Part shown: positions 7,338 to 8,896 of the stretch, piece by piece
Layout: the number at the start of each line of letters is the position of its first letter
Numbering within the stretch: the first letter of the stretch is position 1
Assembly: GCA_003229235.1 (NCBI GenBank)
Contig: QIIH01000127.1
Location: 1-8,896, forward strand
Direction of reading: 5' to 3'
Source: Flavobacteriales bacterium
GTDB taxonomy: Bacteria; Bacteroidota; Bacteroidia; Flavobacteriales; Flavobacteriaceae
DNA: 8,896 bases
The notes under the pieces: generated by a model
What the model was told of the DNA's origin: nothing
The model's database searches: none
Seen by the model: the letters and a program-made list of their open reading frames with translations, nothing else
Program-made: the position numbers and the translations under genes

Positions 7338-7362
7338 AAATTGCTTTAATTATTTTCAATTT
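7338..7362. promoter_or_regulatory. Possible autoregulatory operator of the Lrp-type gene
   Basis: AAATTG (7338-7343) and CAATTT (7357-7362) form a 6-bp inverted repeat around a 13-nt AT-rich centre, 19 nt before the ATG at 7382. Similar TGCTTTAA / TGCTTAAA words recur at 7333, 7342 and 7373. Lrp/AsnC proteins typically bind AT-rich degenerate palindromes and regulate their own genes, so the location fits. Confidence is limited because the whole spacer is AT-rich. Confidence 0.3.
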
Positions 7363-7381
7363 TACATAATATTGCTTTAAA

Positions 7382-7831
7382 ATGAACATAGATACGCTTA
7401 GCTGGAAGATATTGAGTTGTTTGCAAAAGAACGCTAGACAGTCTAATGCAGAAATTGGCAGAACCGTAGGAATTACGTCTCCAGCAGTTGCAGAACGAAT
7501 AAGAAAGATGGAAGATGCCGGTTTAATAATGGGTTATGGTACCAATATTTCGCCTTTTGAGGCAGGGTATCAACTCACGGCAATAATAACCATTCGGGCG
7601 TTTATGGGGAAGCTAAAACCGTTTTTACAAACAGTCCCTAAATTTAAAGAAGTGGTGAATTGTTACAGAATTACTGGTAACGAAAACATTGTAATGGAAG
7701 TAGTATTACGCAATCAGGTTCATTTAGAATCCCTTATCGATAAACTTATTGTTTATGGTGAAACTAAAACCCAAATTGTATTGTCTAGCATTATAGATGA
7801 AGCTCCAATAATCTCTGTAAAAAAGCATTAG
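7382..7831 (+). CDS. Lrp/AsnC family transcriptional regulator
   Basis: A 149-aa DNA-binding protein with the standard two-domain layout. The N-terminal winged helix-turn-helix covers about 4-60: the IDTLSWKILSCLQKNAR helix, then NAEIGRTVGITSPAVAERI as the recognition part, and the KMEDAGLIMGYG wing. The C-terminal RAM domain (about 65-145) has the conserved YRITGNENIVMEV core and ends in SSIIDEAPI. Members usually sense amino acids or related small molecules and act as dimers to octamers; the ligand cannot be told from sequence. It is divergently oriented from the small helical protein and has an AT-rich promoter region with a possible self-binding palindrome. An imperfect -7 (TAATATTG at 7367-7374) lies very close to the ATG. 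Its TAG overlaps the stop of the convergent DJ-1-like gene by 4 nt. Control of neighbouring icmF is only a possibility. Confidence 0.94.
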   Translation: MNIDTLSWKILSCLQKNARQSNAEIGRTVGITSPAVAERIRKMEDAGLIMGYGTNISPFEAGYQLTAIITIRAFMGKLKPFLQTVPKFKEVVNCYRITGNENIVMEVVLRNQVHLESLIDKLIVYGETKTQIVLSSIIDEAPIISVKKH

Positions 7832-8574
7832 TCTTTAATATTTATATGAGGCACGGTTTCTAGATCCCAGTCTATTACCAGTCCCTTTGCGAGTCTTTTG
7901 GCTACATCCTTTCCGTAAAGTAATTCGGCAGTAAATAAAGCAGCTTCGAAGCTTTTGGCACCTCCAACCGAGGTTATGTATTTTCCGTCGCGAACAAAGA
8001 GTACATTTTCGCGTACGTCTAACTGCGGAAACATATCACGATACGCAGCTACATCGCTTGGGAATGTGGTAGAAGCAACATCGTCCAGCAATCCTGCCTT
8101 TGCTAATACAAAAGCCCCGTCACAATGAGATGTAACAAACATAGCCTCTTGGGCCACTTTTCTTACCCAGTTAATCATTTGATCGTTTTCTAAATCGGTA
8201 TCCAAATGATGTTCTGCACTCGGGACAACAAGGATGTCTATTTTTGGAATAGAATCACTGGTGTAATTATAGTCTGGAAGCAATCTAATGCCTTCAAACG
8301 TCCGAACAGGATCATCTGTATTGGCAACCAAAAATACGTTCATAGCTTTAATGCTATCTCTGTAAATGGTATGTTGAAATATATCGAATGGAGCCGTCAA
8401 CTCTGTATTAAATGTTCCGTCCATAATTAAAAACGCTACGTTATAGCGGTTCGGGTCAAGAGCAGGAAACTCTTTATGGATAACATCATTTTCTTGCTCA
8501 ACAACTGGTGCTGTAGACCAATTGTTACAAGCAATAAAAACGAACACTAGCAGAAATAATAATGACTGTCTCAT
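7828..8574 (-). CDS. DJ-1/PfpI (GATase1-like) family lipoprotein
   Basis: The 248-aa product starts MRQSLLFLLVFVFIACNNW: a hydrophobic signal with Cys16 in a FIAC lipobox, indicating lipid anchoring in the envelope. The start at 8574 is preferred over the ATG at 8622 because it forms an ATGA overlap with the upstream gene and puts the signal at the N-terminus. The mature part is a DJ-1/PfpI domain of the kind related to GlxA and isonitrile-hydratase N-terminal domains: an opening strand NVAFLIMDGTF with Glu58 in the following TELTAPFD, a KIDILVVPSAEHH strand, and the nucleophile elbow SHCDGAFVLAKAGLL with Cys151. The later GGAKSFEAALF and LVIDW segments are also typical. No AraC-type DNA-binding domain follows. 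Cytosolic relatives include proteases, chaperones, hydratases and glyoxalases; the reaction here is unknown. It was probably co-transcribed with the MFS gene. Confidence 0.88.
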   Translation of the reverse strand: MRQSLLFLLVFVFIACNNWSTAPVVEQENDVIHKEFPALDPNRYNVAFLIMDGTFNTELTAPFDIFQHTIYRDSIKAMNVFLVANTDDPVRTFEGIRLLPDYNYTSDSIPKIDILVVPSAEHHLDTDLENDQMINWVRKVAQEAMFVTSHCDGAFVLAKAGLLDDVASTTFPSDVAAYRDMFPQLDVRENVLFVRDGKYITSVGGAKSFEAALFTAELLYGKDVAKRLAKGLVIDWDLETVPHINIKD

Positions 8575-8795
8575 GGCACTAAAGTAATCGATTTTTGCAA
8601 CCTTTTGTGCAAAATAAAACATCCTATAGTAACTAAAATGAGTAAAAGCGTAAATATATATCGTGTTGCCTCGAAACCTAGAAATTCTGTTAGGTTCATA
8701 CCAGAACTATGTCCAACAACATGAGAAAATGCCCAGCTCATACTAAAAAGCCCCATATAAGTTCCTTTTCGCTGGCGCCAGTCTCCTGTCTGTGC
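8571..8795 (-). pseudogene. C-terminal fragment of an MFS transporter, 5' part lost
   Basis: The minus-strand frame from 8795 to the TGA at 8571-8573 encodes about 74 residues typical of the end of a Major Facilitator Superfamily permease. TGDWRQRKGTYMGLFSMSW leads into a membrane helix ending near HVVGHSSGMNLTEFLGF, and a last helix RYIFTLLLILVTIGCFILH ends in a basic tail. Transporter-like residues continue upstream of the ATG at 8756, so that ATG is not the native start. The frame then meets TAA (8796-8798), and no upstream frame to the window edge encodes MFS sequence. Full-length relatives have about 12 helices and 400 aa. The gene is therefore interrupted by foreign or repeat sequence, or the window end is a misjoined contig edge. 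The ATGA overlap with the DJ-1-like gene shows the two once formed an operon. Confidence 0.6.
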
Positions 8796-8827
8796 TTAAC
8801 CCTAATTCTTCTTCAACTTTTCTTTCT

Positions 8828-8856
8828 GTCCTTTTTTGCATTGCCCAAAAAAGGAC
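8828..8856. repeat. Perfect hairpin in repeat-like terminal sequence
   Basis: GTCCTTTTTT (8828-8837) and AAAAAAGGAC (8847-8856) are perfect 10-bp arms around a 9-nt loop (GCATTGCCC). The surrounding 8797-8896 encodes no recognisable gene. On the minus strand it keeps a short open frame containing GLEFFRPFLGNAKKDRKKS before a stop, which resembles dispersed intergenic repeats I associate with Flavobacteriaceae genomes. That resemblance is from memory and untested. There is no clean T-tract after the stem on either strand, so a terminator role is doubtful. Confidence 0.55.
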
Positions 8857-8896
8857 GAAAAAACTCTAGCCCCAGCTTAGTCGATTTTTGCCTTTT

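Noticed and set aside
8206..8430. Plus-strand open frame opposite the DJ-1-like gene
   Set aside because: It lies antisense to a conserved domain; the composition is that of reverse-complemented coding sequence and no homology is recognised.

Overview
The window reads as chromosomal DNA of a member of the Bacteroidota, most likely a marine Flavobacteriaceae species. Support comes from its AT-rich composition, A-rich leaders without strong Shine-Dalgarno sequences, matches to the Bacteroidota promoter consensus (TTG / TAnnTTTG), N-terminal lipoproteins of flavobacterial type, and RF1 and DUF4197 proteins that look flavobacterial. The genus cannot be fixed from sequence alone. Most of the window is ordinary core or catabolic genome. 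No CRISPR array, prophage, transposase, toxin-antitoxin pair or defence locus is visible. | Layout. 1-2441 (+): a tightly packed operon of prfA (release factor 1, 5' end cut by the window edge), pyrF (OMP decarboxylase, 1-nt overlap) and a BtuF-like metal/cobalamin-binding-fold protein without signal peptide (11-nt overlap). 2438-3133 (-): a DUF4197 lipoprotein, convergent with the operon and overlapping it by 4 nt. 3134-3389: a 256-bp divergent intergenic region with unusually dense structure (nested inverted repeats, a duplicated 15-nt leader, a 26-codon ORF, candidate promoters). 3390-6833 (+): icmF, a 1147-aa fusion of B12-binding domain, G-protein chaperone and acyl-CoA mutase. 6856-7275 (-): a small helical protein of unknown function. 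7382-7831 (+): an Lrp/AsnC regulator, divergent from it. 7828-8574 (-): a DJ-1/PfpI-like lipoprotein, overlapping the lrp-type gene by 4 nt. 8571-8795 (-): the C-terminal end of an MFS transporter, cut off where a hairpin-bearing, repeat-like sequence begins and runs to the window end. | How the genes relate. prfA-pyrF-SBP look translationally coupled but mix housekeeping functions. IcmF would interconvert isobutyryl-CoA and n-butyryl-CoA, linking valine-type branched-chain acyl-CoA to straight-chain metabolism; the BtuF-like protein is a possible but unproven cobalamin link. The MFS fragment and the DJ-1-like lipoprotein share an ATGA junction and were probably one operon. | The best lead for something undescribed is the icmF leader. 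The sequence GTTTAAACACCAATA occurs twice, each time exactly 7 nt before an ATG: once before a 26-codon ORF and once before icmF. A complementary segment at the end of the short ORF can pair with either copy. This is the geometry of a translation-attenuation switch, but it is a hypothesis from sequence, and a good promoter match inside the same region offers a competing explanation.
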